Part shown: positions 26,783-35,450 of the stretch, piece by piece
Layout of the letters: each line of letters opens with the position of its first letter
Numbering within the stretch: position 1 is the stretch's first letter
NCBI GenBank assembly: GCA_040400085.1
Contig: JBBAQX010000010.1
Coordinates: 27,341 to 91,340 of the forward strand
Source of the DNA: HNR sp040400085
Lineage (GTDB): Bacteria > Actinomycetota > Actinomycetes > Actinomycetales > Microbacteriaceae
DNA: 64,000 nt
Direction of reading: 5' to 3'
Translations under genes and position numbers: made by a program
Notes under the pieces: generated by a model
What the model was told of the DNA's origin: nothing
The model's database searches: none
Seen by the model: the letters and a program-made list of their open reading frames with translations, nothing else

Positions 26783-29554
26783 ATGCCGACGAATCAGATC
26801 CGAAACGGGAATTCGATCATCAAGTCCTGTAACTATTCACTGGCCCACGGGAGCGCGCCACAGGGCTTCGATTGCATCGTGCCATACCTGACCGCGATTG
26901 AGCGCGGCCATTACATGCAATTCCTTTTGAGCGGCAGCAACTATTTCGGGATCGTGACCGACGTTCAGGAATGCGTGGACGAAGAGGGCGGGTTGTATTC
27001 CCAGATCTCCGGCGTAGACCGGCGCGACGAGTTGTTCAGCAACGTCGTGTTCGCGAAGATCAATATGATCGATGAGTCGAACGGCTCGATCTACAGTGAA
27101 TTCTCAGACGAAAACCCTTTCATTCGCGAACTCGATCCTGAAGACGGGCGCGTCTATGCGGTCGAGATTATTGAATGGCTCTGCAGTCAGAAGGATTTCA
27201 CGCCCGTATTCTCCACGCGCGCCGATCGCATACTCAACGCCGAGTCGAAGGACCGGGGCTGGCAGGATAGCCGATACAACGTTTTCGGTATCGACTGGAT
27301 GGATGGAATCAAGATCGGCCCCGCACTGGATTTCATCTGCGAGTCACTCGGTCTTCAGTTCACGGTCCTCGACGGTCTTTCGAAGACGCTCCGATTCTCT
27401 GTGCGCGGTGTGGCCGAACTGGAAGACTTCCAGTGGTCCACCGGCGCGCTCGCGGTCCGGCGCCGGATCGGTCGAAGCGTTCAGCCAGACGTGGACACCG
27501 GGGTCTGGATCGTCGGCGACAAGTCAGTCATCGAATTCACGGGCGTTCCGCTCGAGCCCGACTGGGATACTTTGTGGAGCGCGTATAAGTGGGATCGGGT
27601 CTTGCTGCAAAAAGATCTCGGCGGCCTTGACCCGCGCGTTGCTCTCGTCTCTGAATTCCTCGGCTCTGAGGGACACATCGACGGGCGAAAGTACGACGAC
27701 ATGACGATCCTCGAATACCTCGACAAGATCGTCTACAAGGTCTACCGACTGGCCGGGATGGATAATCTTCTCGCTCAGGCCGAGATCGATGGCACTCGGC
27801 GCGTCCGAGAGAACACAATCTGCGACCACCTCGTCACCGATCCGAAGGTTGATTCGGTGTGCTACGTACACCCCTACAACCTCGATAACAAAGAGGATAG
27901 CCTGAGTCTGCGATCGCCAGACGAGTACGTTAAGATCTACAGTGGCTATAAGGTCTACAAAGACACCGGCCAGGTTGTGTTTGATGAGTCGCGCTTCAAG
28001 TACACGGCGGCGGCCCGGGCGCGCACTGAAAACCCGAGCGCCACGGCGGAAGACCTGAAGATCTCTGCCTTCGATGTAGAGCCTGATAACTGTTACATGA
28101 CCGTCGCAATTTACGGCTACCATTATCGAAAGCTTTTCGGAAGTTCCGAGCGCATAGGAACTTCCAAGTTGAGCGGACTGTATCAGAGTTTCGTGGTTGA
28201 GTCTGATCCCTGGGAAGGGGTCTTGACCAAGGATCCTGACGGCGCCGTTGAATACTTCTACCCCGGAGAGAAGCGACCGAACTGGGTCGCGGAGGACGTT
28301 GCAATTTCCCTACTTGCTCGCCCGCGCGAGATCATCAGTGGTGAGGCAGAGTACCGGGGTATCGCGGGACACATTCCAACTGGCGAGATCCAGCGCGTAT
28401 CGGTCAGCCTGAGCGAGAACGGTCTGACCGAAAACGTGTCGTTCGCCAACGACGAGGCTTCCCCAATCTACGAGCCCCAGATCGAGCTACGGCGCAAGAT
28501 TGCCACCGATCGTGAAATCAAGCGGATCGACCGCGTGAAGCGCGACATTGAGCGCGGCAAGCTTGCTGCGGCCATCAAGCTCGCAAACTCCCGCCCGTTG
28601 GATGAGCGCACGAATCACGACATGATGGTCAAACAGGCCATGGCGCAGTTCAACAAAGACAACTGGGTCCTCGTTTCGAACTCCACCGAGACGGCGGCGG
28701 TAGGACAACCTATCGCCGGAGAACTCGACTCGAGCGGGAAGTTCCAGATCGTCGCCAGCGCAGACCTTCAAGACGGCGACAAGCGCGTGCTCGGCGTGGC
28801 CGTGCTTCCGTTCTCCGGTCAAGCTATTCCGGTGGCGACGGCCGGCATCGTTCAGGCGCGCGTGATTGGTCCAGTCGAAGCGGGCGATGCGCTCGAGTAC
28901 GACAAGGCGAACACGTGCCTGAAGAAGGGATCTGGCTCGATCATCTCTCTGGTCGATTACCCGGACACCGCGGTCAAAGTAATCCCTTGCAGAATAGGCG
29001 GGGGCGGCGGGGGCGGCGCCGTCATTGTTCGTGCGGCCTCTAACGCAAATATTAGTTCCCTCTCTACACTACAAACCATCGACGGAATTACATTGGTTGC
29101 AGATGATTTAGTTCTGGTCAAAAATCAGACCACGGCAACAGAGAATGGGGTTTACACGGTCAAATCCTCGGCATGGGCAAAGGTTGGACAGCCGGAACTG
29201 GTTGTTGTTTCCTACGGCCACCAAGCGGGGACGCAGTGGTACTTGCAGAGTGACGACGTTTATCAGCAAATAACTGATATTATGGTGGTACGGGCAAGCT
29301 CAACGGCGAACGTCACACCGAGTGGGTCATTGTCAATTGATAGCGTGAGCTTTGCAAACAACGCCCTCTATCTACTCCGCCACCAAAGCACGACCTCTCA
29401 GAATGGTGTGTGGAAATCGAACTCCGCAGGTGCGTGGACTAAGATTGGTCAACCCCGATTTGTGATTGCGGCCAACGGCACCATCCGGGGCACTATGGGC
29501 TTCTTCTTGCACTCTGCCGACACGTACCGAGCCATGACCGGAGGATACCTATAA
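26783..29554 (+). CDS. Baseplate hub-like protein with C-terminal fibre domains
   Basis: 923 residues. The first 700 are mixed alpha/beta with many Asp and Trp (DWMDGIKIGPALDFICES, LQFTVLDGLSKTLRF), like large hub or tail-associated proteins. After a Gly run there are two copies of a short domain: VRAASNANISS...VLVKNQTTATENGVYTVK, then VRASSTANVTPS...LRHQSTTSQNGVWK. This repeat is typical of phage fibre and spike proteins, where it forms small beta modules. So the protein probably links the hub to a receptor-binding end. No lysozyme or peptidase motif was seen. Confidence 0.65.
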   Translation: MPTNQIRNGNSIIKSCNYSLAHGSAPQGFDCIVPYLTAIERGHYMQFLLSGSNYFGIVTDVQECVDEEGGLYSQISGVDRRDELFSNVVFAKINMIDESNGSIYSEFSDENPFIRELDPEDGRVYAVEIIEWLCSQKDFTPVFSTRADRILNAESKDRGWQDSRYNVFGIDWMDGIKIGPALDFICESLGLQFTVLDGLSKTLRFSVRGVAELEDFQWSTGALAVRRRIGRSVQPDVDTGVWIVGDKSVIEFTGVPLEPDWDTLWSAYKWDRVLLQKDLGGLDPRVALVSEFLGSEGHIDGRKYDDMTILEYLDKIVYKVYRLAGMDNLLAQAEIDGTRRVRENTICDHLVTDPKVDSVCYVHPYNLDNKEDSLSLRSPDEYVKIYSGYKVYKDTGQVVFDESRFKYTAAARARTENPSATAEDLKISAFDVEPDNCYMTVAIYGYHYRKLFGSSERIGTSKLSGLYQSFVVESDPWEGVLTKDPDGAVEYFYPGEKRPNWVAEDVAISLLARPREIISGEAEYRGIAGHIPTGEIQRVSVSLSENGLTENVSFANDEASPIYEPQIELRRKIATDREIKRIDRVKRDIERGKLAAAIKLANSRPLDERTNHDMMVKQAMAQFNKDNWVLVSNSTETAAVGQPIAGELDSSGKFQIVASADLQDGDKRVLGVAVLPFSGQAIPVATAGIVQARVIGPVEAGDALEYDKANTCLKKGSGSIISLVDYPDTAVKVIPCRIGGGGGGGAVIVRAASNANISSLSTLQTIDGITLVADDLVLVKNQTTATENGVYTVKSSAWAKVGQPELVVVSYGHQAGTQWYLQSDDVYQQITDIMVVRASSTANVTPSGSLSIDSVSFANNALYLLRHQSTTSQNGVWKSNSAGAWTKIGQPRFVIAANGTIRGTMGFFLHSADTYRAMTGGYL

Positions 29555-29555
29555 A

Positions 29556-30635
29556 ATGCCCTCTATCTCTATCCCAGCATGGAACCCGTGCGTTGGTTCC
29601 AGTGGAAACGCTCGCTTCGATATACCCGGGGCTATACCGCTTGCCGGTGGGTCTCCCGCTGACTTCTTGGATGATAGGCCCGTGGACCGGGGGAGCAGCG
29701 GATACTCGGCCCTCCCCACCTTGGGGCAAATAGACGCGGGTGCCGGTTGGAACCAAGTAATCGCCTATCTTCAGCGTCAAAAGCAGCTCATGGACACATA
29801 TAGCCTGAGCAATATGGGGGCCGTGTTGCAACCGGCCTTCCTTGCAGGTGATCGGCGCGTGAGTCATTACGACATCGCAGACAACAGCTCTAGCACGGCG
29901 TCCCCGGCCTACATGCGGGCGCAGGTAGACGACATCCGTAGACAATGGGGTCTTCCCGCTTGGACATGGGTTTACGGGCCGCCCGTCGCCACCGACATCT
30001 CGTTATCCGCGTTCCCCATGCGCGGTGTTGACTTGGCAGAAGTACGCCAGGCGCTCGAACCTACCAATTTGCTGGGCAAGATGGATCTGACGCAGCAGGT
30101 GTATAACACATCCAACATCCAGCGAGCGCGAGTACGCGAGGTCGGTGTAAGTAAGAACCTTGGCCGCACCGGAAGTTACGTTGCCGCCACGACAACCATT
30201 CTCCGCATAGGTATCGTTCGTACTGGTTCTGGAAACGGTGGTACTGGTGATTTTTATCGGACAGTTTTGTACTTCTACGTTCCAGAGTGGTTGGACGATG
30301 CGGGTTTCATCAACACTGTAGAATTAAAAGGAAATGTGGGAACCCTTATAGGGTCTCCCGGGACTATAACTTTTTACAACTGCACAAACCAGACCCAACC
30401 AATAGCCGGAAGCGACTTTACCGCCATAGGGACTTCTATCGGTAGTATGGCCGGGGCCAGCGGTGCCTTTACGGTTTCAATACCAGCCGCCGATGTGGTA
30501 GCATGTGCCGACGGGTTGTTTAAGATCATAGCTCGGGCGGCCAACGATGCCGCGTGGAATACCGGAGACGCCATTGCCTCCTCGAATTACCTTGAAATAG
30601 ACAACAATTACACTCTTGAAATAGACTTAAACTAA
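29556..30635 (+). CDS. Terminal tail fibre or receptor-binding protein
   Basis: 359 residues, ATG behind GGAGGATACCTATAAA. N-terminal region Gly/Pro-rich, middle helical (NQVIAYLQRQKQLMDTYSL), C-terminal 150 residues beta-rich with many Thr, Ser and Asn. It is the last gene of the left arm, after the hub gene, a usual place for a receptor-binding protein. Base composition is slightly more AT-rich than upstream genes, as often seen for exchangeable tips. Its end overlaps, tail to tail, the first - strand gene. Confidence 0.55.
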   Translation: MPSISIPAWNPCVGSSGNARFDIPGAIPLAGGSPADFLDDRPVDRGSSGYSALPTLGQIDAGAGWNQVIAYLQRQKQLMDTYSLSNMGAVLQPAFLAGDRRVSHYDIADNSSSTASPAYMRAQVDDIRRQWGLPAWTWVYGPPVATDISLSAFPMRGVDLAEVRQALEPTNLLGKMDLTQQVYNTSNIQRARVREVGVSKNLGRTGSYVAATTTILRIGIVRTGSGNGGTGDFYRTVLYFYVPEWLDDAGFINTVELKGNVGTLIGSPGTITFYNCTNQTQPIAGSDFTAIGTSIGSMAGASGAFTVSIPAADVVACADGLFKIIARAANDAAWNTGDAIASSNYLEIDNNYTLEIDLN

Positions 30636-30895
30636 CGAAGTTTAAATTCGCGCCACTCTCGATATGCCAAAATATATTGGTTGTACAAATCTTCCTTTTC
30701 TGCCTCAGACAGTCCGCCTCGGCGATACATCCATGTCATTTTTAAAGCCTGGTATTTAAGGTAACGAGGTTCCCATGTTGAATTTTGCGAGACGCGGGGA
30801 GAGGCCTTAGAAGCTGATTGTTTTACGGGTGTCGTCTCTTGAGAAAAAGAAGACGCGCACGATATTAAAAACAACACCGAGAGTATTTTAAACAT
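30632..30895 (-). CDS. Small lipoprotein
   Basis: 87 residues from the ATG at 30895, which follows TTGGAGTTCTTGC; the frame also runs further upstream without a ribosome site. The N-terminus MFKILSVLFLISC carries a lipobox-like LISC with Cys13, so a membrane-anchored lipoprotein is predicted. The mature part is short, Ser/Lys-rich then helical with YREWREFKLR. Phage lipoproteins next to the fibre genes are often involved in superinfection immunity; this is inference. Confidence 0.6.
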   Translation of the reverse strand: MFKILSVLFLISCASSFSQETTPVKQSASKASPRVSQNSTWEPRYLKYQALKMTWMYRRGGLSEAEKEDLYNQYILAYREWREFKLR

Positions 30896-30965
30896 GCAAG
30901 AACTCCAAAAAATCACGCCAAGACCATACAATTGAACGATGTATGATCGCAAGAGAAATTATTAT

Positions 30966-31613
30966 TTATTTTGAAGTACTCATGAGCGTTATCGATTTAA
31001 TAGCTCGGAACTTGGCGGGGATGATTATCTTGTTCCGGCTAAGGCGCACACATGGAGCAAGTTTAGCAACGAGGCGGCGGAGTTTGGATCGATCGGCACC
31101 CATAATTTCACAGGCATCCGGAATGATATACCCTTGCATATCGATGATCTTGTTTAGATCTTGGCGGCTCGAGCTAAACAGAATCCGTCGAACGATCTCG
31201 GGGTATTCGCGGCAGAAGAAATCGACCTCTTCTTTCGGGATAACTGCAGTTCGGCGCGGCGTCGGCGCGAACCCGAACGCCTGTTTGATAGCGCCGTTCT
31301 GGTAGGTCTTTTCGATCACAAGCTTTAGTGTTTCTTCTGCGATCGCGGTCCACTTGAACAGGATCTTCGGCTGCCCGACCCCAACGCTTTCGTTCGGGAT
31401 CTTATCCACGAAGCCCTGTTCGATCGGGATCTCGAGCGAGCGATGGATGTAAAGGACTGAGCGTTTCGATTCGCGGGAGATAGACTGAATGTCCGCGTGT
31501 CCGTTCCGGATGGCGGCCAGAATAGACGCTGGCCACTTCTTAAACCACGCCTGAAGAGCGGCAACGGACTCGGACTCGACACCAGTTTCGGAAGTTATTT
31601 CGGTGAGATCCAT
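30966..31613 (-). CDS. Winged-helix-like DNA-binding protein
   Basis: 215 residues. Residues 30-85 fit a winged helix-turn-helix: ILAAIRNGHADIQSIS, then RESKRSVLYIHRSLEIPIEQGFVDKI and a beta wing (PKILFKWTA). The middle is helical; the end is basic. The gene is preceded by a 205-base structured region without genes. Likely a transcription regulator of the phage; its target is unknown. Confidence 0.6.
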   Translation of the reverse strand: MDLTEITSETGVESESVAALQAWFKKWPASILAAIRNGHADIQSISRESKRSVLYIHRSLEIPIEQGFVDKIPNESVGVGQPKILFKWTAIAEETLKLVIEKTYQNGAIKQAFGFAPTPRRTAVIPKEEVDFFCREYPEIVRRILFSSSRQDLNKIIDMQGYIIPDACEIMGADRSKLRRLVAKLAPCVRLSRNKIIIPAKFRAIKSITLMSTSK

Positions 31614-31818
31614 GACGGCCTTTCAAGGAGCCCTGCCAGCGGGCGAGACGTACTCGGGGTTGCTAGCGGGACAACCCCATCTCGCCCGCGGCGAGCTATC
31701 CGATCAACTGTTGGTTTGAGGAGTTCCCGGTAGAAGTGGGACCGGACTCTCATGAAACCTCAGAACCTCGGACTGACGCGGTTATTGTTACCCACCGGCG
31801 CCTTGGGTTTTTCTCCGC
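31614..31818 (-). ncRNA. Structured intergenic region (two large hairpins)
   Basis: 205 bases without a gene. On the - strand, GCGGGCGAGA (31689-31680) pairs with TCTCGCCCGC (31648-31639), and inside it GGGGTTG / CAACCCC forms a second stem (31678-31672, 31662-31656). A second hairpin spans 31759-31713: GGTTT, GAG, AGT and CCGGT pair with ACCGG, ACT, CTC and AAACC around a 9-base loop. It could be the 5' leader of the winged-helix gene (attenuator or protein-binding site) or a processed small RNA. No terminator T-run follows either hairpin. Confidence 0.5.
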
Positions 31819-32073
31819 TTACGCCGCGCGCGCTTTCCGCTCGCCATCGTAAATCTTTGCTAGGCGGTCTCGGCGGTCGGTGATGAACTTGCGAAGGGCG
31901 TCAAGCTCGCTGCTATATTCGCCGCCCGAGAGCGGATGAATGTAGTTATTCACGATATTCGCGGTATCGGTCTGCCAGCGAATTTCTTCATCGAAACATC
32001 TCCTGCAAAGGTAGTTCTTGTATTGCCTACGTTCTTTGCATTTGGTACACGGGGTTGTCGTTAGTCTTGGCAT
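31819..32073 (-). CDS. Zinc-ribbon microprotein
   Basis: 84 residues. Early CTKC and CRRC (residues 9-12 and 23-26) form a four-Cys zinc site, followed by helices (YSSELDALRKFITDRRDRLAKIY). Starts in a TAATG overlap with the HAD gene. One of about ten small zinc-binding proteins in this arm; DNA, RNA or protein binding is possible. Confidence 0.6.
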   Translation of the reverse strand: MPRLTTTPCTKCKERRQYKNYLCRRCFDEEIRWQTDTANIVNNYIHPLSGGEYSSELDALRKFITDRRDRLAKIYDGERKARAA

Positions 32074-32414
32074 TAGATTCTCCAGAATCCTCTCGATGGC
32101 TCGGCGAGCGGCCGGCCAGTGTTTTTCTCTACCGTTATCGCTCGATCGTCCCAGAGCTCCCTCATGTGGTAATCTTTCTCTGATGTGACCGGCAGGGCGA
32201 TCCCGATGTGCTTTTCACACCACGCTTCAACTTCGCTACGCATCTGCGCGCGGTGAAGGGCTGGGTTCGCCATCGCAACCCGAGCGGTCAGGATCCGAAC
32301 TTCGATCCCGCGCTTGAGCCACGCCTTAATTCGACTGACCATCTCGACAACGGGCTGGTCGCTCTCGTCTTTGCGAAGCGTGCCGTCGAAGTCCACGCCG
32401 ATCCATCCACTCAT
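32073..32414 (-). CDS. HAD-like phosphatase
   Basis: 113 residues. VDFDGTL (residues 7-13) is the HAD motif I nucleophile Asp with the second Asp two residues on. RILTAR (residues 40-45) fits motif II and WDDRAI (residues 88-93) fits motif IV. Small single-domain HAD proteins of this type hydrolyse phosphates from nucleotides or sugars; the substrate is unknown. TAATG overlaps on both sides place it in one operon. Confidence 0.75.
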   Translation of the reverse strand: MSGWIGVDFDGTLRKDESDQPVVEMVSRIKAWLKRGIEVRILTARVAMANPALHRAQMRSEVEAWCEKHIGIALPVTSEKDYHMRELWDDRAITVEKNTGRPLAEPSRGFWRI

Positions 32415-32608
32415 TATTTCTTACTCCCGTTACAGGCCGAGCAGACCGCGTTACAAGGACCGTCCTCGCATAGGCATGCACTGACGTATTTGCCGCAGTT
32501 GTTGCAGATCTCACCAGTTCCGTCGCATTGAATGCAGCCGGACGGGGCGAATTCTGCTGGCCGCTGAACTGAGACCGCAGCCTTCTTAGTTTTCTTGGTC
32601 GATGCCAT
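32414..32608 (-). CDS. Cys-rich microprotein
   Basis: 64 residues. After a basic N-terminus come eight or more Cys in CxxCxGxG-like units (CIQCDGTG, CNNCGK, CSACNGS), similar to DnaJ-type zinc modules but shorter. Probably binds one or two zinc ions. The start lies 23 bases inside the upstream membrane protein gene. Confidence 0.6.
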   Translation of the reverse strand: MASTKKTKKAAVSVQRPAEFAPSGCIQCDGTGEICNNCGKYVSACLCEDGPCNAVCSACNGSKK

Positions 32609-32879
32609 TGGGCGGAACCTCCGAATAGAGTGCGACCTGAAACAGCCAGACCATGTTCACGGCGACCACAAACAGTCCGCCGATCGTGCTCCAGAACTGA
32701 TTTAGCGACGGGTAGTAGTGGAGATTCCAGAATCCCCAGGCTGTGAAAAAGACCACAGGCCATGGACTGACGCCCTTGATCTGTTTGTCTTTGTGGAGTC
32801 GGATCACGTTCAGCATCAGCATGATCGCGGCCCCAAACTCGAACATCCCATTGACGATGTCTTGGTTCATGCTTTCCAT
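32586..32879 (-). CDS. Membrane protein, three predicted helices
   Basis: 97 residues with three hydrophobic segments (about residues 12-28, 40-58, 64-85). Conserved-looking pieces NVIRLHKDKQIKGVSPW and NLHYYPSLNQFWS resemble small membrane proteins seen in many phages with a PQ-loop-like pattern. ATG 32870 (MNQDIV) is an alternative start. Function unknown; transport or superinfection control are guesses. Confidence 0.6.
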   Translation of the reverse strand: MESMNQDIVNGMFEFGAAIMLMLNVIRLHKDKQIKGVSPWPVVFFTAWGFWNLHYYPSLNQFWSTIGGLFVVAVNMVWLFQVALYSEVPPNGIDQEN

Positions 32880-33058
32880 CCACGCCGCTTGGTAAAATTG
32901 TCAGCCACGTCACCGACGAATAGCGTGAACTTAATGCTCGGATAGGCGATCAGTAGAATCCCCGCCACGTTCGGAGCTAGGTGCACAAGAGTTAGTATTG
33001 ACGCCAGCGCAGCGGCAAACCCGAAGAACGCTGTCATCGCTATCGTGAAACTTCTCAT
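32867..33058 (-). CDS. Small membrane protein
   Basis: 63 residues from ATG 33058, which has AAGGAAAACCAG; TTG 33073 is a possible earlier start. Two hydrophobic segments (TIAMTAFFGFAAALASILTLV; VAGILLIAYPSIKFTLFV) and a basic end. Overlaps the next membrane protein gene by 13 bases, so the two are probably co-translated and may work as a pair. Confidence 0.55.
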   Translation of the reverse strand: MRSFTIAMTAFFGFAAALASILTLVHLAPNVAGILLIAYPSIKFTLFVGDVADNFTKRRGWKA

Positions 33059-33161
33059 CTGGTTTTCCTTCAACGAAATGACTTGGTCCCGGCACCGGTT
33101 CAGTGCATCGGCATCCGTTTGGAATGATCGGTTGCTTGCACCGATCGCAATATCCGATCAT
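32931..33161 (-). CDS. Possible zinc microprotein (uncertain)
   Basis: The first 30 residues look real (MIGYCDRCKQPIIPNGCRC, a Cys4 zinc site), but the second half overlaps the adjacent membrane protein gene for 128 bases in another frame and reads like chance sequence. Either a short real gene with a read-through tail or a truncated one. It begins a few bases after the stop of the 47-residue gene. Confidence 0.35.
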   Translation of the reverse strand: MIGYCDRCKQPIIPNGCRCTEPVPGPSHFVEGKPDEKFHDSDDSVLRVCRCAGVNTNSCAPSSERGGDSTDRLSEH

Positions 33162-33167
33162 TTTCCA

Positions 33168-33311
33168 CTACACTCCGCCGAATCTCGTATCCATCACAAA
33201 GGCTGCCGCATCGGCAATCTTCTGGGCTTTTATTCTCGGGTCGCACTTAATCCGAAGGTATGCTTTTCGAGCGAGCTTCATTGTCCGTCGCTCAGCCGCA
33301 CTTTTTCTCAT
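33168..33311 (-). CDS. Small basic protein
   Basis: 47 residues, ATG 33311, directly behind the stop of a 27-residue frame (TAAATG). Very basic and helical (RKSAAERRTMKLARKAY). AAGGGA lies 11 bases upstream. Likely a nucleic-acid-binding or regulatory peptide. Too short for most gene finders. Confidence 0.5.
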   Translation of the reverse strand: MRKSAAERRTMKLARKAYLRIKCDPRIKAQKIADAAAFVMDTRFGGV

Positions 33312-33395
33312 TTAAACAACCGTCCCTTCAAAAATCTGTAGAGCTTCATCCACCAACTGAGGCGCGGGCAATTCCAGCACCCGCGCCCCGGGCAT
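33312..33395 (-). CDS. Possible 27-residue peptide downstream of ssb
   Basis: ATG 33395 to TAA 33314. The sequence ARVLELPAPQLVDEALQIF looks protein-like and the frame ends in TAAATG with the next small gene. No good ribosome site (TTG 33407 upstream is an alternative start). Real status uncertain. Confidence 0.3.
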   Translation of the reverse strand: MPGARVLELPAPQLVDEALQIFEGTVV

Positions 33396-33405
33396 CCCCT
33401 GCAAC

Positions 33406-33897
33406 TCAAAAGGGAATGTTCTCTTCCTGAACGTCGCCTCCGAAACCATCATCAGGGCCGGCGTCCTCTCGCTTGGCGGGCGCAGCCTGGCGGGTTTGCG
33501 GTTGGGTCTTCGGCGGTGCCGATCGTTGCGTGGTATTGCCCCGCGATTGCGTGGTTTCACCACTCGATTTCCCGCCGCCGACGAAGTGCATTTGCTCGCC
33601 GCTGATCTTGATCTTTGTGCGCTTCTGGCCGGTCTGCTTGTCATCCCACGCGTCCATCTTCAATCGGCCTTCGAAGATGCACTGTTGTCCTTTGGCGAGA
33701 TGCTTCTGTGCGAGCTCGGCGGTTTTGCCGAACAACTCCACGTCCATAAAGAGAACCTCTTCGCGAGCCTCTCCGTTCGTGGTGAATTTCCTGTTGGAGG
33801 CAATACCGATAGTGCAGATTGCCGTCCCGCTCGGAGTGTATTTTGTCTCCGGATCGCGGGTTAGATTGCCCTGAATGATGACTTTGTTGAGACCCAT
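33406..33897 (-). CDS. ssb: Single-stranded DNA-binding protein
   Basis: 163 residues. OB fold with the typical bacterial SSB start MGLNKVIIQGNLTRDPE, KYTPSGTAICTIGIASNR, and FEGRLKMDAWDDKQTGQKR. A Gln/Thr/Pro-rich linker follows, and the tail ends in DVQEENIPF, the acidic tip that recruits host or phage repair and replication proteins. Coats single-stranded DNA during replication and recombination. It is the only clear replication gene in the window. Confidence 0.95.
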   Translation of the reverse strand: MGLNKVIIQGNLTRDPETKYTPSGTAICTIGIASNRKFTTNGEAREEVLFMDVELFGKTAELAQKHLAKGQQCIFEGRLKMDAWDDKQTGQKRTKIKISGEQMHFVGGGKSSGETTQSRGNTTQRSAPPKTQPQTRQAAPAKREDAGPDDGFGGDVQEENIPF

Positions 33898-33900
33898 GAA

Positions 33901-34068
33901 CTACCAGCCTTTCGGGTAAAGTTTGAACAGGAAGTGCATCAAGCGACCATATAGCTTGTTGCAGAAGAAGAGAATGAATAAGGCGAGCGCGTAAATAACA
34001 GCGCCACCTATTCCTACCTTGATGCCCTCGCCTTTGGCGTATTCGTAGTCCCAGTCTTTGTCCGACAC
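33901..34068 (-). CDS. Small membrane protein
   Basis: 55 residues, GTG 34068 behind AAGGAGAAATAAC, with the ribosome site inside the end of the upstream HTH gene. Acidic N-terminus (SDKDWDYEYAKGE), one hydrophobic segment (VGIGGAVIYALALFILFF), then a basic end. Single-pass, probably cytoplasmic N-terminus. Missed by length cut-offs. Function unknown. Confidence 0.6.
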   Translation of the reverse strand: MSDKDWDYEYAKGEGIKVGIGGAVIYALALFILFFCNKLYGRLMHFLFKLYPKGW

Positions 34069-34069
34069 G

Positions 34070-34312
34070 TTATTTCTCCTTTACGAAAATATAGATCGGC
34101 GTCGGTCGCGAGATGTCGGTGATGGTTTTCATTGTCCGACTGCCAACCTTCACGCGTCCCTGCTTGATCCCATCGGCCAGTCGTGTTCGTACCCACGCTG
34201 GCGGCCGGCCGGTCTTATCGCAGATCTCCTTGACCGTCATCCCTTCGCCGACCGTCTTTCGGCGCTTGCCGAACATCGAAAGGATTTCATCTTTAGCTTT
34301 TAGCTGAGACAT
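34070..34312 (-). CDS. Small helix-turn-helix regulator
   Basis: 80 residues. MTVKEICDKTGRPPAWVRTRLADGIKQGRVKVG (residues 25-57) is a good helix-turn-helix followed by a small wing (TPIYIFVKEK). Likely a phage transcription regulator. It overlaps the metallophosphoesterase gene by 20 bases. Confidence 0.65.
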   Translation of the reverse strand: MSQLKAKDEILSMFGKRRKTVGEGMTVKEICDKTGRPPAWVRTRLADGIKQGRVKVGSRTMKTITDISRPTPIYIFVKEK

Positions 34313-35450
34313 CCTTGCTTCTCCCTTGCTTGGGGTCTTCGAGGTAAATGGGAGCCGTCAGCGACTTCCCGAATCGACTGTCGATCGTGATGAGCGCTTG
34401 CTGCGGGACCATGAATTCGCCACCGATGCGCTCGCCAAAGGCTGTGTATCCAATGAGCGATCCGTTCATCACGAAGCGGTTGTGATCGATGTATTCGTGG
34501 AGGTGTCCGAACACGTCCAGGTAGGCTTGCCGCTTGCGATCCCAGCGCGAGAGTTTCTTCATGATCGGGATCGTAGGACCGCCCACTCCGCCGCCGTACT
34601 TGATGGCGTCACCGTGGTGGAAGCGGATCGGGAATCCGAACACGTCAACCCAAACGTGGTAGCCGTTCGCGATCACGAACTGAAGTCGCGGCTCGTTCTT
34701 ATATTTCGCGGCGAGTTGCTGGTACATCAGCCACTCATAGGAGTTCTTGTATCCGGTGCCGATGCGCGGCTTCATGGTCGTTCGACCGTGGTTTCCGTAG
34801 CAACACGGGATCACGATCTTCTTGAACTTCCCTTCGGCCAGAAGGAAGTCGATTCCGGAGCAGATCAATTCAGATCCGCGAATGAGCGCTTGGGTGGGGG
34901 AGAGGTAGTTGTCTTCAACCAACTCTTCGTGGATGTAGCCCGTGATCATGTCCCCCAGCAACGCCAGAATCAGCGTGTCGACTTCCATCCCTGTGCGCGC
35001 CCAGTTGATCATAAACAGGCCGCGCTTGAAGAACTTTCCGACGCGCCGTGCAGCGATGTCCGGAGTGAATCGGTTCGCCCCGCCAACCGTGGATGGATCT
35101 ACGCGCTCTTCGAGATGCCAGTCGGACGCGACCATGATCGCGGCGAGCTGGGCGGTCTTGTTCTTTTTCGGTAGCTTGTAGTGGAATGCCGCGCGCGGGT
35201 TCGTGATGGATTCAACAATGCCGCAGCGCTCTTCAGCAACTTCGAGCTCCTTGAGTGTTTCCTCGTAAAGCTCCTTCGTCTGCTTGAGCTCGAGCTTGAG
35301 AGCCTTGGTCGCTCGTTCGCTCTTTACAGATCCATCCCGAGGTACGTAGCCGTGCTTGCGAAGGTGTTGGATGATCCGAGATTCTTCCTCGGTGACCTTC
35401 AGCGTCTTCTTTGTTCCGAGTGCCTCTTCGATTTCTTCGCCCGTTGTCAT
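34293..35450 (-). CDS. Calcineurin-like metallophosphoesterase
   Basis: 385 residues. All core motifs of the family are present in order: Asp110-x-His112 (SDWH), Gly-Asp166-167 (LLGDM), Gly-Asn-His219-221 (YGNHGR), His279 (FHHGD) and Gly-His-x-His315-318 (FGHLH). The N-terminal 80 residues form a helical, charged region, possibly DNA-binding. Phage enzymes of this type can be nucleases or phosphatases; the substrate cannot be read from sequence. Coupled to the upstream DUF4406-like gene by ATGA. Confidence 0.85.
   Translation of the reverse strand: MTTGEEIEEALGTKKTLKVTEEESRIIQHLRKHGYVPRDGSVKSERATKALKLELKQTKELYEETLKELEVAEERCGIVESITNPRAAFHYKLPKKNKTAQLAAIMVASDWHLEERVDPSTVGGANRFTPDIAARRVGKFFKRGLFMINWARTGMEVDTLILALLGDMITGYIHEELVEDNYLSPTQALIRGSELICSGIDFLLAEGKFKKIVIPCCYGNHGRTTMKPRIGTGYKNSYEWLMYQQLAAKYKNEPRLQFVIANGYHVWVDVFGFPIRFHHGDAIKYGGGVGGPTIPIMKKLSRWDRKRQAYLDVFGHLHEYIDHNRFVMNGSLIGYTAFGERIGGEFMVPQQALITIDSRFGKSLTAPIYLEDPKQGRSKDVSAKS

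Noticed and set aside
28998..29021. Gly-codon run in the hub gene as a possible frameshift site
   Set aside because: The frame continues on both sides with protein-like sequence and a repeated fibre domain, so it is a glycine linker.
1..30635. Insertion sequence or transposase
   Set aside because: No transposase motif, terminal inverted repeats or target duplications were seen in either arm.
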